Origin: Epiperipatus broadwayi
Lineage: Eukaryota > Onychophora > Udeonychophora > Euonychophora > Peripatidae
Length of the DNA: 64,000 nt
Direction: 5' to 3'
Assembly (NCBI GenBank): GCA_028023455.1
Contig: JAQFVV010012575.1
Location: forward strand, 864,517 to 928,516
In this document: positions 46,259 to 58,436 of the stretch, in pieces
How the letters are laid out: each line of letters starts with the position of its first letter
Numbering within the stretch: position 1 is the first letter of the stretch
Notes under the pieces: model-generated
Database searches by the model: none
Seen by the model: only the letters and a program-made list of their open reading frames with translations
Told to the model about the DNA's origin: nothing
Translations under genes and position numbers: made by a program

Positions 46259-46355
46259 ATGTCAAAGCATCCGTCGGGAAGCGAACCCGCGACAACTGTC
46301 TGTAAGACATTGCTTGCAAGGCAGCTGCGCTGACCTCTGGCTACTAACGCTTGAC
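46259..46355 (-). mobile_element. tRNA-derived SINE
   Basis: On the minus strand it has head GTCAAGCGTTAGTAGCCAGA, B-box-like GGGTTCGCTTCCCG, and the end GATGCTTTGACA. Its middle holds an extra segment of about 15 bases (TGCAAGCAATGTC) compared with 25184-25275. A T run follows on the plus-strand left side, consistent with an A-rich 3' end. Confidence 0.7.
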
Positions 46356-47638
46356 AAAACAATATAACAATTTATATTTGTTGTAACATATCATTGGATA
46401 AAGCAATGACTTTGCAAGACGTCAAGGTCATTTGGATCGAAGTAACGCAGTTTGAAGGATTTAACAAAGGAAATTTCATTGGATCAGTGTTGTTTCAATT
46501 TCTGAATTCCATATGGTATACACATAATTTTTAAAATTTACTCTATGTTTATTGTTGTTAGTGGAATTGTAATTGTATATAAATAAAAACATCAGCTCTT
46601 GCTGTTTTTAATTTACACAACTTCACCCATGACTTGGGTTTAGAATTCATGTGTAACTTGAAAATGTCTTCAGGTATTTAATGATTTCCATGCAGATTGT
46701 AATTTTTATTTAGGTTAACTGGTCTATTATCAATCCTGCCAATAATCTACATAAATATCTGGTTATTCATACCTGAAAGGTAAACTAAAAGCTGGTAAAA
46801 GCTTTCATCTATTTGATTATGAGCAGCTTGATGATAAATATTTTCTTCCTCGATTTTTTCCCTTAAGAATGCTATATACAGTATATATATATATATTTGC
46901 AGTGGACAATAAAGGCTGGGTTATTTTAATCTATTACAAAGATTTTCATTTTTTGCTTTAGTAAAATGGCCTTTTTCATTTTAAAATCTTAGACCTGCAA
47001 AAACATGGTAATAAAGACACATTATGCGCCAGTGTGGCTGCTGTCTCACTGGTTGCTGTGACATTTGCAAGTTTATGGTGAAGAAATCTACACTGTCTGA
47101 CTGATCAAAATTATATTGGGCTTTTACTCTCTAAATAAAAGTTGCTAAATATTAATTTACTTGATCAATTCTATAAAGTTAACTGCATAATATATGCTGG
47201 ATATATATAAAATTGATATTTGAAAAATTCTCAACAAATTAAAAAATCCAAGTTTCATTCAGATTTTAACAAGTGGTCATAAACTTAACAGGTAAATCAT
47301 AAATATCATAATCAATAGAAGTCTTTCCAAAAGAAAGTGAACCTATATCTATCTTATTATAAAGTATGTTCTGATCCAAGTAATTAAAAGTTACACCAAT
47401 ATGTAGACTACTTTATTTAAATCAAATAATGAAACAATTTCACTTGTGAAAGCTAAAAAGAAGTGAGAACTTTTTTTAAAACATGCATTTACTGTTTGAA
47501 CACATTCATATTATAAATAGTGAAATTTTATCAAAGTAAATTGCAGATTCTACGGGTCTTTCTTTCAATTCTTATAATGAAATGACTTTTTAAAATAAAT
47601 ATATTACGGCAATAATATTTCATATTAATAGCCTAATA
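46356..47638. other. Intergenic, nothing recognised
   Basis: AT-rich DNA with no feature that I can support. Confidence 0.5.
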
Positions 47639-48401
47639 CAATGGTGGCGAATCTTTTTATGTTTTGTGTGTTGTGTGCGTGTCAAAAATTCCCCCCCCCC
47701 CAAAAAAAAAAATTATTGAGTGATTGTCTTGCCATAAAGTTATTAAATCAAAATATCTTATTATACAGCTTAATTATCGAGATAAGATGGAATCCGGACT
47801 AGTCCATTATTTGAAAGCAAGGTGACTGTCAGTTTATTTTTTAAGAAAGACTTTAGTGTAACAAGTATATATATTACATACCAACTATGTGGGCATTTAT
47901 TTTTATGACGTTGATTACATTGGTCACGCGTTTCGTTTCTTTGTTTGAGATTTCGATTACTTTAAAAATGTATTTTTTAATCATCGTTTGGACCGAAAAA
48001 GATTATGAAGGTAAACATTTTACTACTTTTACTTTATGATTTGGCAAGATTTACTTCAAAGAGTTGTAGGTTTAGTGGTATTATTTGACAGACTTATAGA
48101 ATATAATAATACATTATTTTATTTAAGTATCATCACTACATACATACATATATGTACAAATTTCTTTTTTCAAATTTTTTATTTATTGTTTCAAATCAGA
48201 GTTCAATTATAAATGGAATTATAATGTAATATAATATTTATTTATTTAACATTTAGTTTACAGTAAATTTTTGTTAGTACAACAACAAAAAAAATTGAAT
48301 AATTTATTTTAAACCTTAGCAAATTATGATCTGTAAATAGTTACCAGCCATTAAAAAGTTCATATATGCCCCTGTGGCATGTCAAAACTTCACCATCACT
48401 G
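47639..48401. mobile_element. hAT-type non-autonomous element
   Basis: The ends are CAATGGTGGCGAATCTTTTT and, inverted, CAGTGATGGTGAAGTTTTGA. These match the common hAT terminus CAGTGGTGGCGAACCT. The flanks GCCTAATA and ATTTAATG could be an 8-bp duplication in which all four differences are transitions. There is no transposase. A C run at 47689-47700 lies inside. Confidence 0.65.
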
Positions 48402-48916
48402 ATTTAATGAATTCTACAACAGGAGCAATTAAATAAAATTTATCTAAGTGAATTAGAATTTTTTGACTAACCAATAAACAAACTCACATATTATTACTAT
48501 AATGCAGGGATCGTCAAAAGTTTCTTAAAATAATACTTTATCAACATAGATATAGTTTATTAATTATTCAATCATTAATTATTACATTAACTAAACATCA
48601 AAGAAAATAATGGAATGGTTTACTGCTCAGGAATTTATAGAATGATTGAGCATAAACAATGAGAGACTTGTGAACCATAGACCTTAATTCCCAGAGTTCA
48701 TTACTATCACTATATTAATTCATGCAGGGCAATTAAGCATTTACAGGTTAAACATAAAAAGAAAAATCCACAGGAAAATTACATTTAACTAACTTCAGAA
48801 CAGAACCTTCCTCCACAACTTTTTTCCTAGCAGTTATTTGGCAAAAATATATACATTTTTATTGCTACCAAACATTACTTGATTACCACTTCTTATGCTT
48901 GCTCATAACTGTTATT
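48402..48916. other. Intergenic with one dispersed-repeat fragment
   Basis: Bases 48605-48745 belong to the GCAGGGCAATTAA family (see 31610-31760). CAGGGATCGTCAAAAG at 48506 resembles a lone hAT end. Nothing else was recognised. Confidence 0.45.
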
Positions 48917-49353
48917 AAAACAGGCAAAACTCGCTATATTGTAGTGACAGTCAGTGCAAGCCAGAGCAATCAATAGATGCGAGAAGGCTTGTGCATAAAA
49001 TCTCTATCTAGTGCCTACTCATCCACTATCCCCAGATTAGTTTTTGGCTTGTGGCCTTCATCAGTGAGGAGCGTTGAATCTGAGACCACTGCATTTAGAT
49101 CTTAGTACCAAATTAGTCTCAGGATATTGGATGAGTATGCACTAGACAGGGATTTTATGCACAAGCCTTCTCTAGGTGCAGTGCTCTCAGATCCAAGGCT
49201 CCTCACTGACAAAGACCACAAGCCAGAAACTAGTTTGGGGATATTGTATGAATAGACAATAGATAGGGATTTTATGCACAAGCCTTCTAGCATCCACTGA
49301 TTACTCTGGCTTTCATTGAGTGGCACTATTTTATGGAGAGTTTTGCCTGTTTT
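48917..49353. mobile_element. Foldback element with nested inner repeats
   Basis: The outer ends are AAAACAGGCAAAACTC and its inverse. Both arms contain AGAAGGCTTGTGCATAAAAT. A third copy of that string (inverted, 49156-49176) lies in the middle, with GAGGAGCGTTGAATCTGAGA and its diverged inverse nearby. One arm has therefore been duplicated inside the element. A 99-codon minus-strand ORF is a by-product. Confidence 0.75.
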
Positions 49354-50928
49354 AATTTTTATTACTATAGTGATTTTTTTAATGCTAATATTTAAAAACA
49401 AATGTTTATATAAAGCATATATTAATGATTAATCACATAAAATATTATTGTAATACGCTAAAAGTCGTCTGTTTAAAAAAGAATTATTAGAGACTTGTTA
49501 GAACTACATTGGTAGTAGAAATTAAATTCCTAAAGATTGTATTTTTAGGTAGCCCTATATAGATATCCTCCTTTCCACTATAGAAATGAAAAAAATCTAC
49601 CAAAGAAATGACCTATTTTGCATAGTCTGGCTGTGTATTATAAATCAATTAAAGCAGTAAAAATAATTGTAAAACCAAAATTTTAATAATAATGACAAAA
49701 CAGAAGAAAATAATAATAAGTATTATAATTCTATTTTTTTCTTTTAAGTATAATTACCATTATCAGAATATCTAGATTAACCAATACGACAAAAGCAGCT
49801 CTCCATTTTACTATTCCCTAATATAAACAATATAATTAGTGAATAACAGAGATAGGAATTATATATGCCTCTGAATAAGAGACCGATTATTTTAACTTGT
49901 AGTAGATGGCGGTAAAGAGGAAAGTTTCTTAAGTATAGATACATGCAATTTGCAATTTTAAGGCTACAAATTCTTAAAGAACTCGACAAAAACAACACTT
50001 TTAGATAAAAAGCTCTCAAGATATGAAATTGATATAACTACTCTCAGAGAAACTTACCTTCTAGATAACCGCATCTGCTCCCCCCTCTCCCCCAGAAATT
50101 TTTGTGGAGGCCTCCAAAAAGTTGGTAGTGATAAAAGTTATGAAAATACGAAGGAAAAATCAAATATGTACTACATTAAACACTTTTAAAATCTTTTAAA
50201 AAGGAAATAAATGTATTTTTTGTCAAGTGAATATTAGTTACTATTCTGATCAGAAGAAACGGGAAAGTGGTTGTCAAAATATTGTCATTATTTATCAAAA
50301 TTGATGGATTAAGTTTGTCAGAAGATGCAGTGCAGATATTATGATATTTTAGGAGATCACACTATATATGTTAATTAGTAAATACATTGTTAGTCGATGG
50401 GGCTGGAAATATATTACTGTTTTTATCCAGTGAAAGGAGGGGAGGGGGCGCATGACACTAAATTTGCTATGAGATCTGGGGTCTATCTTCTATTTATTGA
50501 ATTGTTAGATAAGGTATAGCTAAAAAGACTAAAACTCAATTTGAGCAATTCTATTTATATTTATTTTGTTAGTACACATATTGCAACATGAGAATCAGAA
50601 GGTTTGATGAAAGAAAACTTTTTTTCATTTTGAATAGTATTATTATATCAATGTCATTAAAAAATAAAAATTTGCTTTTTAGAAACTTTAATGCACATGT
50701 TGATAGGAACATTAAACTTTAACTCGTAATCACTGGTACTATAAGTTCACTTTGAGTGCGGATGGTTGGCTGGTTGGCTTTATTAAATTTTTGCATAGTG
50801 CATAGATTGACTATCATAAATACTTCTTTAAGGAGGCAAAAATTATTATAAAAAGTTGGATAGACTTATGCTCCACAAGAAAAGACATGGAAGAGACTAA
50901 ATTATAGTTACACATCTGAATGCAAATA
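49354..50928. other. Intergenic, nothing recognised
   Basis: AT-rich DNA. A C/T-rich tract lies at 50078-50095 and a G-rich tract at 50434-50450. No gene was identified. Confidence 0.5.
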
Positions 50929-51903
50929 CTCCTGGGTCTCGTTTTATGCAGTAGATAGGTTCCACAGAAAACCAGCATTAAAAAAAATGCACAAAAATAG
51001 ACTTAATTTACCTTGAAAAATGGTGGATAGGGGTGATAATTTTCAGAATTCGCATAAAAGCAAAGCAACAAAGAAAAATTACTTTAAAATTCGCATTAAA
51101 AAAATAAGGAAATAAAGTATGACTAATAAAAAATTTCAAATATCTGAAAAAAAAAATACAAGACAAACTTTTTTTTACTTTTTTTATTACTACAGTATTT
51201 AATTTTACATTTTTCATACATAATTTAATCATTACTGCTAGTGTTCGTTTGAAAACTGGTAAGAAATCAGATTCGACGTAATGTGATGTATTATGGCTTC
51301 TCCTTAAAGGAAGTCAAGAATCTCTCAGCAATTATGCCCAGAGAAACCTGTTAGCCACTTTATTTTTATACATGATGTGATGTAAAACTAGCGCCATTTT
51401 CAATCTTGTGCTGTGTTAATGATTTTCTGTTTCTATATTTAAAAAATGAGATCTGTAATCAAAACAAAAAGATTATACATTATCATTAGAAAGATTATTT
51501 TCAGTTTATAAAATCTTCATTTTTTATTTTAAAAATCTAAAAGATTATTTATTTCTGTTATATATAACAAAATACGTTTTAAAAGTTTAAATTTTTTGAA
51601 TATTTATTGCGATATTTTTATATGTAAGTATAAATCTATTATTATTATTTACTCATTAGTATAAATAGGTTATTTACATAGAAGAAATTCTAAATACAGC
51701 TTCAGGCCATTTTCACATTAGCTGCTAATATAATGTTATATTTTTGAAAAAAAAAAGTATTTCAAGTCAAAATAAGTTATTAATAATTTAAATTTCTTGA
51801 TATTCAATAAATATAGTGAAATATGCAAGTTGTTAAGAAGAAACATGAATCACGTAACTTCAAAATCCCATTAAAATAATCTGCACAAAACGAGACCCAG
51901 GTG
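50929..51903 (-). mobile_element. Tigger/pogo-like element, copy 2, carrying a LINE tail
   Basis: The ends are CTCCTGGGTCTCGTTTTATG and, inverted, CACCTGGGTCTCGTTTTGTG. It is the same family as 53193-54355, in opposite orientation. TA lies on the left; the right flank reads TG, perhaps a mutated TA. Internal non-coding parts align with the other copy (for example AAGTTTGTCTTGTAT, TTTTTTATTAGTCATA). The transposase region is shorter and degenerate, and is interrupted by a LINE 3' end at 51278-51385. Confidence 0.75.
51278..51385 (-). mobile_element. ATCAC-tailed LINE, truncated 3' end copy D
   Basis: This is about 100 bases of the 3' end only (minus strand GTGGCTAACAGGTTTCTCTG to GCCATAATACATCACAT). 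ACATCACAT also stands at its 5' side (minus strand), so it may be flanked by a short duplication. It lies inside the Tigger-like element, next to GGCGCTAGTT, which the other copy keeps intact near 53940. Confidence 0.75.
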
Positions 51904-53192
51904 TGTATTTATATATTGTAACCTTAAGGTTAGGCTTCTTGTTTATCAAGCCATCTTTCATCAGTTTATTAACGAAAATTTAAAATTTTGGTCAATAGTA
52001 ATCCTAATTATTAAACCTGTGATTGGATACAATGGTGAGGTCTAATGATTGTTAATTTTGTTGGATGAAAATAGATAAATTTAATAAATGAATCCTTGTC
52101 GAATGGCAAAGGGTTGGATTGTTCAACATATAAATTAGCCCTCTTCCAGATTGTGTGTGAGACTTTTTACATATAGTCTTTCACATAAATTAGTTTCAGT
52201 ATTTGTAATATAATAATTTAGTATTGTTATTAAATAAAAACATAGAAGTACTTTAATATTTTATTGTTAAATAATAATTTATCAGCAGATTTAAAATTAG
52301 AATTATTTTGAATTAAATAATATAATTAATCATTAAACATATTTTTACAGTAATCTAAAATATTATTGAACAGTTTAATTAGTTATCATTTGTGTTTAAA
52401 GGGGGAGATATATTAATTTTAGACAAATATAATCACTTACAATAATCTAATTGGATTATTATTTTTACAGTCAGCTCCGTGGCTAAAAGTTTATAAATAG
52501 GCTTGCACAAAGTAAAGGGAGATTATCATAGATTCAGGGAGATGATTATAGATTGTGAGAGATTATTATAGATTGGCAGGAAAAAAAGCCAACTGTTAAA
52601 GAAGCCTAACTATTATTAAAAAGTATGAAATAATTTTTTCAATTATTAATTAAGAAACAATAAAGTAAATCTTAAAAGGACCTTTCACACATAGGAGAAC
52701 ACATTGTTGACCATCAGCTGATCGTTTGAAATTGGAGTTCATGGACTAAAGAAATTTATATCCAGAACATGGCTGCCAAAATGTAAAGTTAAATATCTGA
52801 AGTTCAAAAAGCTTATAAACCTGAATTTTCAATAATTATTTCATAACTGTTTTAGTTATAACAACCTGAAGATACATAATAAACATTGCTATAATAAATT
52901 TAAATTCATAATAGAAAATACACTTGGGACTTTTTTCATAGGAAAAAATGGAAAAGGAACTGTATTTAAAGTTTTATTCAATTCTAAGTGCTGTTTTCCT
53001 TAATATGCTCCTAAAATGCCTTTGTTACAAATGAAATACTATCTTAAACTAGACTATTATAAACCTCTAAATTTAATTGACATTATAAAATTTATAAAAT
53101 ACACCGGAAAGTAACTAAAAATTAACTTGTTGCATTTAATTTAGCAGCAATAATACCTTATACCACCTTAATTCAATAATTATGAATAAATA

Positions 53193-54355
53193 CACCTGGG
53201 TCTCTTTTTACGTGGACTTATTTAACACGATTTTGAAGTTACGCGATTCATGTTTCACCGGAAGATGAACTTTCGTGCACTTACGTTATATTGAAAGTAA
53301 TAGCACATTATTGGAATTCGACTTTCATCTTAGTAATTTCAATATTTTCAGTGCTTTATAATAGTAAGATTTTATGCAATAATGAAATTAAAATCATGAT
53401 TTCCACATTTTATGTATACACACATTAAATTTTACAAGATTATAATGTAAATTTGTTCAAACATTGTGCATGTTAATTTTGCATTTTAAATCACATTCTG
53501 TTTTTGCTTTTTAAAAAAGAACGTTTAATAAATTATTAATCACTTAGTGTCCACAAGTTTATTTTTAAAAGATGAGTAATAGCAGTGAAACGAAATTTGA
53601 TTTTTAAACGGAATTGAAAATTAAAAAATTAAAGCCAAAAATAAAAGTTTAGATAAGAAGAAAATGTAGAAAACGATAATGAAACAGAAGTGAAACCTGT
53701 TCCTTTCACTTTCAAAATGATTTGAGAAGGTCTTCCACTTTCTAATCAGTTGGCAAATTATTTTCTTACTAATGACACTAATCACGAACGTGCTCTTAAA
53801 TTCCAACGAGAGCTAAATGGTTGTATGTCTGGATATCACGAGCTTCATAAACAATTAATAAAATCATCGTCTCAAAGATTAATTACTAATTATGTTGTCA
53901 CTAGAAAACCATTAAAATAACAACATGAGAGTGAAGTTGGCGCTAGTTATAGTTCCTCTTGTGAAGAATCTTTACCAGTTTGCAAACGAATCTGTTTATC
54001 AGCAAATAGCGTTAATAATTAAAACGTGTATAAAAAATGTAAATTACTGTACTGTAAATTATGCATAAAAATATATTATTTTGAATAAAATTATATATTA
54101 TAGTTAAAAAAAGTTTGTCTTGTATCAATTTTTTTCAAATTTGAAATTTTTTATTAGTCATATTTTATTTCCTTATTTTTTTTTTTGTGCGAATTTTAAA
54201 GCAATTTTACATTGGTGCTTTGCTTTTACATGAATTTTGAAAAATCACAGACTGCATCCCCCCTTTTTCAATATAAGTTACGTCTATTTTTGCTCGATTT
54301 CGTTTGCATGTGTTTTCTGAGGAACCTATCTATCGTGTAAAATGAGACCCAGGTG
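53193..54355 (+). mobile_element. Tigger/pogo-like DNA transposon, decayed
   Basis: The terminal inverted repeats are CACCTGGGTCTC and GAGACCCAGGTG (perfect 12 bp, then imperfect). A TA duplication lies at 53191-53192 and 54356-54357. The empty site is in block copy 1 at about 19556-19566 (AATAAATATACTAAAA). The right half carries the end of a transposase. TA targeting and this C-terminus fit the pogo/Tigger branch of Tc1/mariner. At 1163 bp it is shorter than autonomous relatives. Confidence 0.8.
53690..54021 (+). pseudogene. Tigger/pogo transposase C-terminal remnant
   Basis: The frame reads TNDTNHERALKFQRELNG then CMSGYHELHKQL, close to the R-x-L-K-F-x-R...Y-R-E-L-(Y/H)-K segment at the end of Tigger transposases. 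It is followed by a Ser/Glu-rich tail ending LPVCKRICLSANSVNN. Stops occur near 53720 and 53920. The DDE catalytic core is missing. The family call rests on this segment plus the TA target. Confidence 0.5.
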
Positions 54356-55170
54356 TATACTAAAAATACTAAAATTACTTTGCAAGTTTTAAATGGAATT
54401 TTTACATTCATTAAATAAAATAATAGTATTTCATCAATATTACTTCTGATTTCAATTTAATTTCCAAGGTATAATTTATAATGTTAATAATATTGTAAAT
54501 GTTAAACATATATTAGAATATTTGCTGGATAGTTCAATCGTGCCATAAAATTAGATAATTATATGCTATAATAATAACCAAAATTAATCTTCATTTTTAG
54601 CGTTTTACTTTCTTCTATTTCAAAATATTAAAAGTTTTTAAAAGAAGAGATCACAATTATTTAATAATGTGACCCTTATGAGTACTAATTGAATTAATAA
54701 ATATGTACTGAACGTACCCAGGATGTATGATCCTAATAAATATGTACTGAAATGCATTTTTACAAATATCTGTGAAAATAATAAAAGTTATAAAGATATT
54801 ACAGAGGATAGTTTCTATTAGAAGTTTGGCAGCAGAAGTTGATATTTTTTTATAATGTACTTAGTGTATGCAAGAAAGAAAATAGTTAATTGTAATATTT
54901 ATGGGGGAAAAATGCAATAAGAAATATTGAGTAATTTTAATATTGTTGAATAGTGAAGAACATTAGAGACACCCTGAGTATTAAAATTGTTGCATTTAAG
55001 TCTTTATTTTCTTCACAGAAGAAACATGAAGAAAACTTTGCCCAATAATATTTTTTTTATTATTTTAATGTGTATTGTATTATAATTTTATGTATATTTA
55101 AAGTTATAGGTCCAGCAACTGATTTGCTCATAAAACAAAACAAATTTACAAGAATATTTAGTTTTAAATG

Positions 55171-55388
55171 TAGAATTTAACATATCAACCACACAGTTCT
55201 TCTTTCCAAAATAGTTCATGAATATCCACTACATAAAAATAAAAAAAAAACTTCTTCTTTTAAAAACTTGCTTTTTATATGACTGTAATCATCAATAAAA
55301 TAAAAAATTCAACATTTTGACTATTTTATATAATCTTTTTCAAATTTTTAAAACGACTTTTTTTTAAAAATATATTTTAAATATAGGT
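55171..55388. mobile_element. Insertion of about 215 bp, class unknown
   Basis: This segment is absent from block copy 1 (20456, GTTTTAAATAGAG). It is bordered by TTTTAAAT on the left (55162-55169) and TTTTAAATA near 55375-55383, a possible 8-9 bp duplication. No inverted termini were recognised. Confidence 0.5.
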
Positions 55389-55799
55389 TTGCTTATGAAC
55401 AAAAAGGATCCAAGAAAAAAATACAAATTGGGTATATATTATGTTAAAATTTGGGTTTGTAGTATTATGAACAAAGACGCCGCTCGATGGCGCCATTATC
55501 ACGCTAAAACTATAAAATATGAACATTCCCAGGCCATTGATTTTAATCATTTTGATGTGTTTTTTGTAATGCGAAAATAAAAAATATCAAAATCGTGTTT
55601 TTTAAATATTTTTTTTATTAACATATACAAATTAAATGATAACAATAAATGTAAAATAAAATCAACAAATTACAAATTAATTCGCATTTTTTTTTTTTTG
55701 CTTTATTAGAAAAAAAATTTCAGTCTGACTTTTTTTTTTTGGGTTACGCCTTTTTTGTTGTTCTTGTTTAAAAACTCATAATCGGAATAAAAAGTAAAA

Positions 55800-55945
55800 G
55801 TTCTTAGTCTTCATTTTACATTTTAATTTTTACACAGAAACAGATATTATTGTGTTACCGCTATTTTTTACTTTCTTAGTCTTCATTTTACATTTTAATT
55901 TTTACAGAGAAACAGATATTATTGTGTTACCGCTACTTTTTACTT
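55800..55945 (+). repeat. Tandem duplication of about 70 bp
   Basis: TTCTTAGTCTTCATTTTACA ... CAGATATTATTGTGTTACCG occurs twice in succession inside the 55454-56510 element. Confidence 0.85.
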
Positions 55946-55975
55946 CAAATAGAATGACAACAAAAAGTAAAAGTT

Positions 55976-56009
55976 GTTAGGGTTAGGGTTAGGTTTAGGG
56001 TTAGGGTTC
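55976..56009 (+). repeat. Telomere-like TTAGGG patch
   Basis: Five units of TTAGGG, one of them altered to TTAGGTT. It is interstitial, inside a transposon, and too short to indicate a chromosome end. Confidence 0.8.
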
Positions 56010-58046
56010 TGTTGTTTGTAAATCACAGAATCGAACAAGATGTGTGATTTCCTGCACCATATTGTTGATCTCATGGAATGTTAGAAAAGTACGTTTTTTG
56101 ATGATTACTGCCTTTACACATCTATCTGGACAAGATTTTGCCACTTAAAACTTCAATACAGAATGGTGTAAAGAGTCGGATAATTATTAATTAAGAATAT
56201 TGGAATATTTTAATACTTAAAAAAAAAAATCAATAAAAACCACATTCCCATCAAATTCAAATACACACACTCTCACACCAAGCTGTAATGATTGTATGAA
56301 GTGTGCAAATTCGCCAAATTTATTTGCTGCGATGTGACATACCTGCTGTACTGCGATGCAACATAGCAGCCTGCAATCTGTAGCACAACAATAAAAGTTG
56401 TATTATAGAAAATGTGGGTTTGAACGTGTAGGCCGCGGAAATGGCATTTTATGTGCTTTAGCACATAAACGGCACCATTGAGCAGCAACTTTGTCCATCA
56501 TACTACAACCAAATTTGGTCCTAGAAAAGATAAACTAATTGATGATGAGATTAATAATAATAATATTCACATTTAAACATAGGTTTATGTTTTAAAGTGA
56601 TCACAAAGAAAGGTAAAATCATTTTGAGATAAATAATTAAACTTTATTATGTTACTATGTTTTGTTTATTAATATTTTTTTGATAAAGCTGCAATTGTTG
56701 AATGATAATAGAAGGTAACATTCAATTTTAATTAATTTAGACACATTCAATGTTATGTTTTATATTGTAATACATAATTAATTACCACTAATGATTATTA
56801 TAGTTGTGGATCACTTTGGAATTGATAATAGCAATTTTAATTTCTATGTATTAATTAATGATATGTTCCATTTGTTTAAAGTTCACATTTATATGGTAGA
56901 TGTTACTTAGTATGAGATTTGGTTGCTGTCATGTTAAATGACCATGATATTATGTGTTGTTATATTTGTTTTTTATTCTTATATCCATGTCATCTCAAGT
57001 AAGGCATACTTGTGCACTTACCTGAATGAATTCATGGGTGAATCATGTATGGTACCCATAGAACTTTGAGTGAATTAATGCTATGCTATTACAATGGATT
57101 TCACACATTTTCTTAAACAAAAAATTAACTACTCCTTCTTTTTCCCCATAGCCATATAGGTGTTCCCAAATAGTAGCATTGGGATATCAGACCAGTTTTA
57201 GTCATAAAATGATCATGGTCTAGGTTGTATAATCACTTATTTGCCTAGCTGAACTCCATTATACTTCTGGATATATTGTATATTTCAATAGATTTCATAC
57301 TCTTAAGTCTTAACTATTTGATATTGGTTACTGTAAAATCAACTCTGAAAAGATAGTAATTAGATATGTGAAGTGTTAATATTAAACAAATGACGATAGT
57401 AAATAATAATATCCTGTTAAATATTAGTTATAGTACTTGATTATTGTACTAGTGCACTATCTGGACGAAGTGATCTCAAATATGCATGCTACATTTGTTA
57501 TTTCTTTCTATAATTATGCATTAAGATACTAATATTTTTACTAGTATTAGATAAAGTTTTATAATATGATATTAATGAGTTAAATGTAGAGCTATAATGG
57601 CATTGATTTATTAGAATAATATTGACAGTCCAACATTTTGTATAAATAAAAAGAGGAAGTCATATACTCTTCTTAACATATCACAGTAAACATCATTATT
57701 AATCCTTTAGGGAATATTTGTCATATTTACATTGCCAACTGTTGAGTATTGTCAGCTTGCCATTCATCAGATATGAATTTTAGGATTATCCTGCTTATAT
57801 TTAATTTTAATAAATAACTTTTATAAGTCTATGTGGGTAAATAAAATATAGTAAATATGTAATAAGCTATAAAATTAAATGTAAAGAATTGATGTACGTA
57901 ATACTATTATAAAAGGGTAATAATGAATTATAATTATTGATTAGATCCAAGAAGATCATTCTTTGTTAATATTTAGTTATTGCTAACTCAGTCTTGTTTT
58001 ATGTATTTTCCATTTATAAATTTGATCAAGGATACATATATATAAA

Positions 58047-58407
58047 CAATCCACTAGAATAAAACTACAAAATTTAAAAAAATGCCTATATAAAATTGAA
58101 GATTAATATCCTATGCTATAGCCAGCTTCGGCGTATTCCGCCATCTTAAGTAGCAAAACATTTATATTAACGTTTTGCTACTTAGGTTGGCGGAATACGC
58201 CGAAGCTGGCTATAGCTAAGAATATTAATCTTCAATTTTATATAGACATTTTTTAAAATGTTGTAGTTTTATTCTAATGCATAGTTAAGATGGCGGAATA
58301 TGCCGAAGCTGTCGGAATACGGCCGAAGCTGGCTATAGCAAAGGATATTAATCTTCAATTTTATATAGGCATTTTTTAAAATTTTGTAGTTTTATTCTAG
58401 TGGATTA
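58047..58407. repeat. Foldback element within block copy 2, with extra arm
   Basis: Same family as 22039-22283. After the first hairpin (to about 58260) the right arm recurs (58262-58405), with GGCGGAATATGCCGAAGCTG and GGAATACGGCCGAAGCTGGC. This gives three arms. Confidence 0.8.
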
Positions 58408-58436
58408 TTTTATTATACTTATATTATCTGATATTA

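Larger units (their letters stand above)
55454..56510. mobile_element. 1057-bp inverted-repeat transposon with 7-bp target duplication, unclassified
   Basis: AAATTTG flanks both sides (55447-55453 and 56511-56517). Block copy 1 keeps the single site AAAATTTGGTCC. The terminal repeats start GGTTTGTAGTATTATGAACA (left) and GGTTGTAGTATGATGGACAA (right, inverted) and can be followed for about 80 bp at perhaps 75% identity. Inside are a duplicated segment (about 55800-55872 and 55875-55945) and a TTAGGG-like patch. The right terminal repeat reads MMDKVAAQWCRLCAKAHKM on the minus strand, which may be chance. No transposase was found. Confidence 0.75.

Noticed and set aside
49102-49401. 99-codon minus-strand ORF
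   Set aside because: It reads repeated parts of the foldback element, and the internal similarity (GLCIKSLS twice) comes from duplicated arms.
55976-56009. True telomere or chromosome end
   Set aside because: Only five units, inside a transposon with ordinary sequence on both sides.
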